Source: DUQX01 sp050948825 (GTDB lineage Bacteria; Bacillota; Dethiobacteria; DTU022; UBA8154). Taken from it: a stretch of 64,000 bases of DNA. The DNA lies in NCBI GenBank assembly GCA_050948825.1, contig JBMNEO010000005.1, forward strand, positions 132,221-196,220. Reading direction: 5' to 3'. Both the position numbers and the translations under genes were made by a program. Below the pieces are notes generated by a model. It was not told the DNA's origin and did not search any database. It saw nothing but the letters and a program-made list of their open reading frames with translations. The first letter of the stretch is position 1, and every line of letters begins with the position of its first letter. This document shows positions 34,107 to 41,276 of this stretch, piece by piece.

Positions 34107-34991
34107 CTACTGCTGGCTGAGTCTGATTGCAGATTCTACTGTGTTGTAAAGCAGCATGGTAACTGTCATGGGGCCCACCCCGCCGGGGACAGGGGTAATA
34201 AAGGAAGCCTTCTCGGCTACCGGTTCGTAATCCACGTCTCCTGCCAGGCGGAAACCTTTTTTCTTCGATGCATCCGGAATCCTGTTTACCCCGACATCGA
34301 TCACTACTGTTCCCTCCCTGACCATATCAGCAGTTATCGCCTGGGGCCGGCCCATCGCCGCAACGAGGATATCGGCCTGTTTTGTATAGTAGGCTATATC
34401 TTTGGCACCGGTATGTACCACTGTTACAACTGCATTGGCCCCTTTGGCCTTCTGCATCAGGATAGCAGCAAGCGGCTTGCCCACAATGTTGCTTCGCCCG
34501 CAGACAACAACATGCTTGCCCGAAGGATCATTGCCGGAACGAACCAGAAGCTGCTGTACGCCGTGGGGGGTACAGGGCAGCGGGCAGGGCTCGCCTCTAA
34601 GCAGTTTGCCAAGGTTAACAGGATGGAATCCGTCAACGTCTTTTTCAGGGGAGATATAATTGATTACTTTTTCTACACCGATATGTTCCGGCAGCGGAAG
34701 CTGGACAAGAATCCCGCTGAATTTGGGATCTTTATTCAAACTATCGATTACCTTTAATACTTCTTCTTCAGCGATATCACCGGGCAAACGGATTGTCTCT
34801 TCAAACATCCCTATTTCCTGAGAACCTTTTGCCTTACTGGTCACATAGGATACCGAAGCGGGATCTTCGCCTACAAGGACAACACCCAAACCGGGAACAA
34901 TACCCTTCTCTTTTAATTCTGCGACTCTTACCTTCAACTCCGCCCTGATCTCTGCCGCAACTTCATTACCGGAAATTATCTTTGCCGCCAT
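34107..34991 (-). CDS. folD: Methylene-THF dehydrogenase / methenyl-THF cyclohydrolase
   Basis: FolD interconverts 5,10-methylene-, methenyl- and 10-formyl-tetrahydrofolate with NADP. The 294-aa product keeps every signature: SVSYVTSKAKG (Tyr49, catalytic Lys53), GILVQLPLPEHI (Gln97), EKDVDGFHPVN (Asp120), CTPHGVQQLL, VVCGRSNIVGKPLA and FITPVPGGVGPMTVTMLL. An AAGGAGG precedes the ATG. It is the fully functional partner to the divergent paralogue directly downstream. In an anaerobe it may serve both biosynthetic C1 metabolism and an acetyl-CoA pathway, which this window cannot settle. Confidence 0.97.
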   Translation of the reverse strand: MAAKIISGNEVAAEIRAELKVRVAELKEKGIVPGLGVVLVGEDPASVSYVTSKAKGSQEIGMFEETIRLPGDIAEEEVLKVIDSLNKDPKFSGILVQLPLPEHIGVEKVINYISPEKDVDGFHPVNLGKLLRGEPCPLPCTPHGVQQLLVRSGNDPSGKHVVVCGRSNIVGKPLAAILMQKAKGANAVVTVVHTGAKDIAYYTKQADILVAAMGRPQAITADMVREGTVVIDVGVNRIPDASKKKGFRLAGDVDYEPVAEKASFITPVPGGVGPMTVTMLLYNTVESAIRLSQQ

Positions 34992-35119
34992 TTAAAGAAC
35001 CTCCTTAAAATTTTAATAGTCAGCCGTATGATTTGTACCAGCCGAAAGTGATTTTTACCAGATTCACAATCAGATCTTTTAAAAACTTCATACGCCGATC
35101 ATTTTCATACTATTTCATA

Positions 35120-36541
35120 CTATAAGGTGCCCAGATAGCGATCAATGGCCCTGGCCGCTACTTTTCCAGCACCCATGGCCAGAATAACCGTTGCTGCCCC
35201 GGTGACAATATCACCACCGGCAAATATTCCCTTCCGGGTAGTTGCTCCATCGCTATCGGCTTTAATCGTACCCCTTCGCCCGAGCTCCAAACCGGAAGTG
35301 GTTTGCGGAATGAGCGGGTTGGGGCTGTTGCCGATGGCAATCACTACAGTCCCGACATCAAAAATAAACTCTGAACCCTTAATCGGTACAGGACGCGCAC
35401 GGCCGGAATCATCGGGTTCGCCCAGCTCCATTTTAATGCATTCCATACCTTTTACCCAGCCGTTTTCATCGGCGATGATGTTGATAGGATTAGTCAATAA
35501 GTTAAAAATAACCCCTTCTTCTTTGGCATGTTCAATTTCTTCCGCGCGCGCCGGCATCTCTTTATCAGAACGGCGATAGACGATATGAACCTCTTCCGCG
35601 CCAAGTCTCAGGGCAGTACGGGCGGAGTCCATCGCCACGTTCCCCGCACCGACAACAGCTACTTTTTTGTCCAGCTTTATCGGCGTATCCCATTCGGGAA
35701 ACTTATAAGCTTTCATCAGATTGGTCCTGGTTAAAAACTCATTGGCGGAATAAACCCCGTTGCAGTTTTCGCCGGGGATACCAAGAAACTGAGGAAGCCC
35801 TGCACCGGTACCGATAAAAACAGCATGAAAGCCTTCTTCATCAAACAGTTCATCAACAGTAATCGTTTTCCCGATAACGACATTAGTTCTGATATCTACA
35901 CCCAGGCTGGCGATATAATCCACTTCGCGCTGCAGAATCTTTTCCTTGGGGAGGCGGAACTCGGGAATACCGTAGCGCAGGACGCCACCGGTAGCATGAA
36001 ATGCTTCATAAAGCACCACTTCATGTCCCATCCTGGCCAGATCTCCAGCGGCAGTAAGCCCGGCAGGTCCTGACCCGACAACAGCTACGCGTTTGCCTGA
36101 CGGCGCCGGTTTTTCAGGCTTTTCCACTCCCTTGGCAAGCTCATAATCAGCCAGAAAACGCTCCAGGCGGCCAATAGCCACTGGCTGTCCTTTTTTGCCC
36201 CGCACACAAAAAGACTCACACTGGCTTTCCTGGGGACAAACCCGACCGCATACAGCCGGGAGGTTGTTCTTTTCCTTAAGCTTCTTAATGCCTTCGTCAA
36301 ATTTTTCTTCCTGGATCAATTTAATAAAACCCGGTATATCCACCTCAACCGGACATCCTTCTACGCACTTGGCATCTTTGCATTGCAAGCAGCGCATCGC
36401 TTCTTTAACAGCAGTCTCCTGATCATATCCAAACGGCACTTCGTCAAAATTTTTAATCCGTTCATGATGATCCTGTTCGGGCATGGGGTGCTTCTCTTTT
36501 AATTTTCGAAGTTCCTTAATTTGCTCTTTATCCAGCGCCAT
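35120..36541 (-). CDS. nfnB: NfnB / glutamate-synthase-beta-like bifurcating transhydrogenase subunit
   Basis: This 473-aa iron-sulfur flavoprotein is the large subunit of an NfnAB-type NADH-dependent ferredoxin:NADP oxidoreductase. Two N-terminal cysteine clusters (CLQCKDAKCVEGCP and CGRVCPQESQCESFC) bind [4Fe-4S] centres. An FAD dinucleotide fold follows (VAVVGSGPAGLTAAGDL), with RYGIPEFRLPKEKI and the NADP fold VAVVGAGNVAMDSARTALRL. The C-terminal FAD motif is GIFAGGDIVTGAATVILAMG. A lone protein of this kind would be called GltA or SudA, but adjacency to nfnA points to electron bifurcation. The ATG at 36541 overlaps the nfnA stop (TAATG). Confidence 0.9.
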   Translation of the reverse strand: MALDKEQIKELRKLKEKHPMPEQDHHERIKNFDEVPFGYDQETAVKEAMRCLQCKDAKCVEGCPVEVDIPGFIKLIQEEKFDEGIKKLKEKNNLPAVCGRVCPQESQCESFCVRGKKGQPVAIGRLERFLADYELAKGVEKPEKPAPSGKRVAVVGSGPAGLTAAGDLARMGHEVVLYEAFHATGGVLRYGIPEFRLPKEKILQREVDYIASLGVDIRTNVVIGKTITVDELFDEEGFHAVFIGTGAGLPQFLGIPGENCNGVYSANEFLTRTNLMKAYKFPEWDTPIKLDKKVAVVGAGNVAMDSARTALRLGAEEVHIVYRRSDKEMPARAEEIEHAKEEGVIFNLLTNPINIIADENGWVKGMECIKMELGEPDDSGRARPVPIKGSEFIFDVGTVVIAIGNSPNPLIPQTTSGLELGRRGTIKADSDGATTRKGIFAGGDIVTGAATVILAMGAGKVAARAIDRYLGTL

Positions 36542-37392
36542 TATTTTCCACCTCCGCATCTGCATTCATGTTCAAATTTTTCAAGCGCAATTTTCTCCTT
36601 ATCAAGGTATGTCCGTGAACGCCGGGTAAGCTCATCAAAATCTACTTCATGTGCATCAAAAACTGGGCCGTCAACACAACTGAATTTAGTTTCCCCACCC
36701 ACCGAAACCCGGCAGCAACCGCACATTCCGGTGCCGTCCACCATGATGGGGTTTAAGCTAACCAATGTTTTGACTCCATAAGGGCGTGTCTGATTGGCGA
36801 TAACGCGCATCATTGGCAGCGGGCCAACAGCGATAATCTCGTCGATCTTCTGGCTTTTATCATCAAGCATTGTCTGCAAGATATCTGATACGAAACCGTG
36901 ATGGCCTTTTGTCCCATCATCAGTGCAGATATGTAACTCTTTACTGACAGCGCGCATTTCATCTTCAAGAATTAAAAGATCTGCTGTCCTCGAGCCGATA
37001 ATAGAGATAACTTCCATCCCCGCATCATGAAAAGCTTTCACTTTGGGATATACGGGTGCGATTCCCACCCCGCCCCCTATGGCAACAACCCGCCCGGGTG
37101 CTGACGGCAGCTCCATCGGCCTTCCCAACGGCCCTACAAAATCGCTTAAATATTCTCCGGCTTCCAGCATTCCGAGCTCTTTTGTGGTTTTACCGATTTC
37201 CTGGAATATAATAGTAATAGTGCCTTTTTCCTTATCGCTGTCCGCTATAGTGAGAGGAATTCTTTCGCCATTTTCACGAACACGAAGGATAATAAATTGC
37301 CCGGGCTGTGCTTTTCGGGCGACCAGGGGCGCCTCAATTTCCATCAACTTGTTTACTTCGGATAATACTTTTTTTGTTACTATTTTGAACAT
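36541..37392 (-). CDS. nfnA: NfnA / ferredoxin-NADP reductase subunit
   Basis: This 283-aa FAD and [2Fe-2S] subunit belongs to the NfnA/SudB/PyrK group. It has the FAD domain (QPGQFIILRVRENGERIPLT), the NAD fold VVAIGGGVGIAPVYPKVKAF, EIIAVGPLPMMRVI and the C-terminal cluster-binding GTGMCGCCRVSVGG with SCVDGPVFDAHEVD. With NfnB it would couple NADH and reduced ferredoxin oxidation to NADP reduction, consistent with a fermentative or syntrophic anaerobe. A strong GGGAGG precedes the ATG. Sulfide dehydrogenase (SudAB) is the alternative name for the same architecture. Confidence 0.9.
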   Translation of the reverse strand: MFKIVTKKVLSEVNKLMEIEAPLVARKAQPGQFIILRVRENGERIPLTIADSDKEKGTITIIFQEIGKTTKELGMLEAGEYLSDFVGPLGRPMELPSAPGRVVAIGGGVGIAPVYPKVKAFHDAGMEVISIIGSRTADLLILEDEMRAVSKELHICTDDGTKGHHGFVSDILQTMLDDKSQKIDEIIAVGPLPMMRVIANQTRPYGVKTLVSLNPIMVDGTGMCGCCRVSVGGETKFSCVDGPVFDAHEVDFDELTRRSRTYLDKEKIALEKFEHECRCGGGK

Positions 37393-37524
37393 GCAAGAAC
37401 CAACCTCCCTTGCGCATACTTTTTTTAAATTTTATCTTCGCCATAATTACAAAAAAGTCCTTTAAAAATATAAAGATGTTAAATATTTATTAATTGTGAA
37501 AATTGCGTCATAAAAAGTGTTATT

Positions 37525-37947
37525 TTATTTTCTTTCAACGTCCGCTTTCATTTCTCTTAAAATCTTATCCAGAATACCATTAACGAAACGGGATGCATCC
37601 TCATCCTGGTAGATCTTGGTTATCTCTATCGCCTCATTGATGGACACCACTGCAGGGATTTCATCCAAAAAGAGCATCTCAAAAAGAGCAAGCCGTAAGA
37701 TATTACGCACTATTGCTGCAAGCCGATCAAATTGCCAGTTGACCAGGTAACCTGTAAGCATGCGATCCAATTCTTCCTTTTTTTCCATTACTCCATAGAC
37801 AAGCTTACTGCAGAAAGTTTGTTCTTTTTGGGGAAGATCTTTTGCATCCTCCAATACATAGGAAATTGCCCCGGAACAATCGTTCTTTCCGATATCTACC
37901 ATAAAAAGTATCTTAAGTGCACATTCCCTGGCCAATCTTCTCTTCAC
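37525..37947 (-). CDS. nusB: Transcription antitermination factor NusB
   Basis: NusB binds boxA RNA with NusE (S10) in rRNA antitermination. The 140-aa all-helical protein has the family's RRLARECALKILFMVD opening, LDRMLTGYLVNWQFDRLAAI in the middle, ILRLALFEMLFLDEIP and the C-terminal SINEAIEITKIYQDEDASRF with NGILDKI. The start is GTG at 37947 behind AAGGGATG. It is the last gene of the asp23-amaP-DUF2273-nusB group, the standard clostridial order. Confidence 0.96.
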   Translation of the reverse strand: MKRRLARECALKILFMVDIGKNDCSGAISYVLEDAKDLPQKEQTFCSKLVYGVMEKKEELDRMLTGYLVNWQFDRLAAIVRNILRLALFEMLFLDEIPAVVSINEAIEITKIYQDEDASRFVNGILDKILREMKADVERK

Positions 37948-37971
37948 ACTATCCTACATCCCTTCAGGTAC

Positions 37972-38002
37972 AAAAATAAAAAACCACCCTGCTGTAAGGC
38001 GG
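37972..38002 (-). terminator. Possible terminator between DUF2273 and nusB
   Basis: CCGCC and GGTGG (one G-U) can pair around TTACAGCAG, followed on the minus strand by TTTTTTATTTTT. The stem is short, and partial read-through to nusB is likely given the conserved order. Confidence 0.45.
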
Positions 38003-38008
38003 CCGAAG

Positions 38009-38230
38009 TTAATAATGATCCCGCTTGAACCAGAATTTATCCCATAGATTTCTAAGGCCGCCGTTTGTTTCAACCCTGGCTCCGATCAGGACGCCGGCCA
38101 GGACACACAGGATAATAAAAATACCCCTCCAGAAACCAAATACAACAATAATTACCGCTATCAGCAGCCCGATCGCACCGCCGAGAATTTTACCGGGATT
38201 TTCTTTTGCAAACCTTAAGAACTCTTCCAA
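38009..38230 (-). CDS. DUF2273 small membrane protein
   Basis: This 73-aa protein has two adjacent hydrophobic segments (ILGGAIGLLIAVIIVVFGF and IFIILCVLAGVLIGARV) between charged ends, the DUF2273 pattern. It is routinely found beside amaP and asp23 in Firmicutes, where the set forms a membrane-anchored cell-envelope stress module. The TTG start at 38230 is five bases behind GGGAGG, and 15 bases separate it from amaP. Its molecular function is unknown. Confidence 0.9.
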   Translation of the reverse strand: MEEFLRFAKENPGKILGGAIGLLIAVIIVVFGFWRGIFIILCVLAGVLIGARVETNGGLRNLWDKFWFKRDHY

Positions 38231-38244
38231 ATAATCCTCCCACC

Positions 38245-38796
38245 TTATCGAACACTCTTTTGAATTTTTTCCTGTGCTATATTTTCAACCAGCACTTTTA
38301 CTTCCGAAACGTTCGACCCGCTTATTTCCTGAATATAATCCCGCACAACAGACTGCAGCTCAGCAACAAGCCCGGGAATGGGTAAATCAGGCATCACCTT
38401 GATGCGCATATAGATTACCAGCCCCTGTTCAACCGAACCGATACGCGTGTTCACTTCCCGAATACCTTTTATTTTACGCGAGGCGGATAAAACCATATTT
38501 TCAATGGCTTTAAAGGAAATACGTATTTCGCCAACTTCGGTAAAGCTGATAATACTGCCGCCGCCCTCTTTCTTTTTTGCACCTGTACCTGAAAAAGCGA
38601 TCAGCAGCACACCGGCAATTAGAATAAGGAAACCCAGGGCAGCATAGTTTAGATCACCTGCAAAAGTTTCAAAATTAAAAGCGCTTAAAAAGGGAACATC
38701 ATTAAAAACTCCCAGAGTCATTAAAATCAAAAAGAGGCCGGCCAGTAAAGCCAGTACTCCAAGCACAATCATTAAGATACGCCTTCCCGTTTCCAT
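38245..38796 (-). CDS. amaP: Alkaline shock response membrane anchor protein AmaP
   Basis: AmaP anchors Asp23 at the membrane in Staphylococcus. The 183-aa product has two membrane segments (about residues 7-30 and 45-68). A cytoplasmic Asp23-like domain follows, with GEIRISFKAIENMVLSA, IREVNTRIGSVEQGLVIYM and IPGLVAELQSVVRDYIQE. The ATG at 38796 is preferred, about 11 bases from GGAG; a TTG seven codons earlier overlaps that ribosome site. A strong 12-bp hairpin separates it from asp23. Confidence 0.92.
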   Translation of the reverse strand: METGRRILMIVLGVLALLAGLFLILMTLGVFNDVPFLSAFNFETFAGDLNYAALGFLILIAGVLLIAFSGTGAKKKEGGGSIISFTEVGEIRISFKAIENMVLSASRKIKGIREVNTRIGSVEQGLVIYMRIKVMPDLPIPGLVAELQSVVRDYIQEISGSNVSEVKVLVENIAQEKIQKSVR

Positions 38797-38827
38797 AACT
38801 GCTATTTCTCCTTTCAAGAAAAAGCAA

Positions 38828-38861
38828 ACTAACCTCCTGTTAGTATATCCAGGAGGTTAGT
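38828..38861 (-). promoter_or_regulatory. 12-bp perfect hairpin between asp23 and amaP
   Basis: ACTAACCTCCTG (38828-38839) and CAGGAGGTTAGT (38850-38861) pair perfectly around a 10-base loop, followed on the minus strand by TTGCTTTTTC. It may be a partial terminator lowering amaP expression relative to asp23, or an RNA-stabilising stem. Confidence 0.7.
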
Positions 38862-38871
38862 GCCGGCAATT

Positions 38872-39264
38872 TTACCTTGCTGTTTCCTCTTCTTTTTCCT
38901 TGTTCTGCTGAGGAAAATTTACTCCCTGGACGTGAACATTTACTTTAACAACTTTCAAGCCGGTCATGTTTTCAATTGCTTTTTTAACGTTTTCCTGAAC
39001 TCCCCAGGCAACATCAGGGATGCGTGTTCCGTAGCGAACGATCAGGAAAAGATCAACAGAAGCTTCTTCTTCACCAACTTCAACTTTTACTCCCTTGGAA
39101 AAATTTTTCCTCCCCAGCGCTTCAGCAATTCCGCCAGCAATACCTCCGCTCATACTCGCTACGCCCTCAATCTCTGTAGCGGCTAAACCGGCAATAATCG
39201 ATACGACCTCATCAGCAATACGTACTGCTCCCAGCTCCGAAGGAAGAGCACGATTTTCACCCAT
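38872..39264 (-). CDS. asp23: Asp23/Gls24 family envelope stress response protein
   Basis: This 130-aa Asp23-family protein has the typical LGAVRIADEVVSIIAGLAA N-terminal strand-helix and GVASMSGGIAGGIAEALGRK. VDLFLIVRYGTRIPDVAWGV and VQENVKKAIENMTGLKVVKV then lead to HVQGVNF. Asp23 proteins form abundant membrane-associated assemblies through AmaP. Upstream are a near-consensus sigma-A promoter and a leader hairpin; the ribosome site is AAAGGAGG. A charged C-terminal tail (QNKEKEEETAR) ends it. Confidence 0.95.
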   Translation of the reverse strand: MGENRALPSELGAVRIADEVVSIIAGLAATEIEGVASMSGGIAGGIAEALGRKNFSKGVKVEVGEEEASVDLFLIVRYGTRIPDVAWGVQENVKKAIENMTGLKVVKVNVHVQGVNFPQQNKEKEEETAR

Positions 39265-39280
39265 TGTTTTTCCTCCTTTC

Positions 39281-39305
39281 AGGACAAAAAAGATACGTTT
39301 GTCCT
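39281..39305 (-). promoter_or_regulatory. Leader hairpin upstream of asp23
   Basis: AGGACAAA and TTTGTCCT pair over 8 bp in the short leader between the sigma-A promoter and the asp23 ribosome site. It may stabilise the transcript or modulate translation; no ligand is implied. Confidence 0.5.
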
Positions 39306-39311
39306 ATCGTT

Positions 39312-39340
39312 ATTATATCAAACACATGTTATTCTTTCAA
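39312..39340 (-). promoter_or_regulatory. Sigma-A promoter of asp23
   Basis: Minus-strand TTGAAA (39335-39340) and TATAAT (39312-39317) are separated by exactly 17 bases, about 50 bases before the asp23 start. This is the best vegetative promoter I see in the window. Confidence 0.8.
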
Positions 39341-39368
39341 TTAAAACTCCAAAAAAAACCATGATTTC

Positions 39369-39899
39369 TTATTTCTGCTGAATTATTTGTACCTGTTCCC
39401 TGGACACTCCAGTTACAGCGGAAACCATTTCCGCCACCCGCAAGAAGTCCTCCTCACTTAATGTATCGGTATAAATCATTACAGTTGAAACACCCTTGCG
39501 GGTAAAAAGGATGGCATCAGCGTAGCCCTGGGCCTTGAGCAGATTTTCTATAATAAGTTCTTTTTCCATCATTTCTACCAGTGTTAAAAGCTGCTGCTCG
39601 GCCTCACGGCGGGCCCCTTCGCCTACCTGGGGATTATTAATCATATCATTGAGCATCTCCATCTCCTGCCCACGCACCCTGTCTCTTTCCAGACGGTACT
39701 CTACAAAAAAAGTATGTGTATCGTCAAATGCCCATTGAGACGGATCTTCGCTTAGATTATCGGCAAGCATAGGCTGCAAAACATTTTCATCCGGGATCAT
39801 CTCGATCCGGGTCATCTCTTTTTCTACCCCGGCAATAAAAAAATAGGTAACTGCTGCAACCAGTAAAACACCGAGCACCAAGATTTTTTTTCTGTCCAT
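39369..39899 (-). CDS. spoIIIAH: Stage III sporulation protein AH
   Basis: SpoIIIAH is the mother-cell membrane protein whose extracellular domain binds forespore SpoIIQ across the engulfment septum, forming part of the SpoIIIA-SpoIIQ channel. The 176-aa product has one N-terminal membrane segment (VLGVLLVAAVTYFFIAGV). A YscJ/FliF-like ring-building domain follows, with ERDRVRGQEMEMLNDMI, GEGARREAEQQLLTLVEMME and GYADAILFTRKGVSTVMIY. It is last in the spoIIIA operon. It is shorter than Bacillus SpoIIIAH (218 aa) but typical for clostridia. Confidence 0.94.
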   Translation of the reverse strand: MDRKKILVLGVLLVAAVTYFFIAGVEKEMTRIEMIPDENVLQPMLADNLSEDPSQWAFDDTHTFFVEYRLERDRVRGQEMEMLNDMINNPQVGEGARREAEQQLLTLVEMMEKELIIENLLKAQGYADAILFTRKGVSTVMIYTDTLSEEDFLRVAEMVSAVTGVSREQVQIIQQK

Positions 39900-39930
39900 T
39901 ATTGATCTTCACCCCCTTTCAGAACCAGGA

Positions 39931-40560
39931 CTACTCGGCCCCAAGAGGCAGAACAGCGATACGATGGGCAGGCAAATTGAGCAGGCTCTGAATAGCGCGA
40001 ATTACTTCTAAACGTACAGGGCCGCTTTCTAATCCTTTGGCCACAACAAGGATTCCGCTGATCCGGGGCTTATTTTCACTCAGCAAAAGCGGCTTTTCAC
40101 TCCCGTTTCCGTCACGTAACAAAACATAATCCTGCCTGTAAGTAGTCTCATTTATCTCCCGCGTCCCCCCCTCGCTGTCGCTTTCAGTCGTCTCACGGCT
40201 GCTCTCCTCGTGAACCTGAGCAAAAAAGGATTCCTCGCTTGTATCAAAGTTTATAAACACTTCTGCTTTGCTGATTCCCTCGATCTGTTCCAGAACTCCC
40301 TGCAGTGATCCCGCCAGCTCTTTTTCATAGGACCTTGTGGATGTTTCTGCAATAAGCTCCGGCTGAGATTGGGATGGAGCGGTTTTTGGCGAAGAACCTA
40401 AAAAGGTGCTGCTGAACATCAGTATTATTCCCAAAATCAGTAAAACCAATAAGATATAATTTTTATTTTTCCCTTCCATTCCCCCTTTCCAGAGATCATT
40501 TAGATAAACTAAAATACTGCCTTTAACCTTTCTCCCGGACACCTCTCTTACCCCCTTCAC
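39931..40560 (-). CDS. spoIIIAG: Stage III sporulation protein AG
   Basis: SpoIIIAG is a ring-forming component of the SpoIIIA-SpoIIQ feeding channel. The 209-aa product has a membrane segment near residues 36-54 (ILLVLLILGIILMFSSTFLG). An extracytoplasmic domain follows, with ELAGSLQGVLEQIEGISKAE, VFINFDTSEESFFAQV, the beta-triangle insertion region rich in Glu and Thr, and PRISGILVVAKGLESGPVRL. GTG at 40560 overlaps the spoIIIAF stop, so translation is coupled; a later in-frame start is possible because the first 25 residues are poorly conserved. Confidence 0.94.
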   Translation of the reverse strand: MKGVREVSGRKVKGSILVYLNDLWKGGMEGKNKNYILLVLLILGIILMFSSTFLGSSPKTAPSQSQPELIAETSTRSYEKELAGSLQGVLEQIEGISKAEVFINFDTSEESFFAQVHEESSRETTESDSEGGTREINETTYRQDYVLLRDGNGSEKPLLLSENKPRISGILVVAKGLESGPVRLEVIRAIQSLLNLPAHRIAVLPLGAE

Positions 40561-41249
40561 GGCAGAATTGTTACATATACTTTATCTACGGGAAGGCTGC
40601 AATATGCCGACAGATATCTTCTTATTTCCTCAGCCCGGGATTGGCGGAGATCATCCGCAGCGGCCCGTTCCTGAAGGTTTCCGCCCGCCTCTTTCGGGGG
40701 CTCTTCCTCTGCATGCTTCGCTGCGAATAAGCTCCCCTTTTTCCCCATTACATCCACCGAAATCTTGACTTTCTCTACCTCCTCCTCTGTACCGCTTACC
40801 TCCGCAGGCTGTAAATCCCGGGTTACCACGGCGACATCTGTCAGTACCCCAAAATCCCTGTTATGGGGGTTCTCCTCCATACCAATCTCCAGCTGAACAA
40901 GCCGCTGGGAAAATTCGCGGGCAAGCTCAGTTTCCAGCAGCTGATAGATCCTTTGATGGTACTCTTGAGGCACCTGCGCCATATTATCCCTGTACATCCG
41001 CTCTCCCCGCTCCAGAATGAGGCTCAGGTCCCGGTTATTTTCCGTACCTTCAATTACAGGCATTTCCCAGCAGGGGGCAATACGCATAATCTTTTGGATA
41101 GGATTTAGCAACGTAAGTATAAGCAGTATTCCCACAAACACACGCAAATACCGGCGAAATACCCCCTGGGGCAAAAGCATCTCCAACAGGGCGGCTAAAA
41201 AAATCAGGATGACGATATAGCGAATTAGTTCGCCGGCAGTACTCAACAT
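40557..41249 (-). CDS. spoIIIAF: Stage III sporulation protein AF
   Basis: SpoIIIAF has two N-terminal membrane segments (YIVILIFLAALLEMLLP and LRVFVGILLILTLLNPI) followed by a cytoplasmic or intermembrane domain with a ring-building-like fold. The 230-aa product ends in EIRRYLSAYCSLPVDKVYVT, the recognisable C-terminal motif. It works in the SpoIIIA channel complex at the mother cell-forespore interface. The ATG is 27 bases after the spoIIIAE stop, and its own stop overlaps the spoIIIAG start. Confidence 0.93.
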   Translation of the reverse strand: MLSTAGELIRYIVILIFLAALLEMLLPQGVFRRYLRVFVGILLILTLLNPIQKIMRIAPCWEMPVIEGTENNRDLSLILERGERMYRDNMAQVPQEYHQRIYQLLETELAREFSQRLVQLEIGMEENPHNRDFGVLTDVAVVTRDLQPAEVSGTEEEVEKVKISVDVMGKKGSLFAAKHAEEEPPKEAGGNLQERAAADDLRQSRAEEIRRYLSAYCSLPVDKVYVTILP

Positions 41250-41276
41250 TTTTGCTCACCTTTTTAATTTTTTGTT

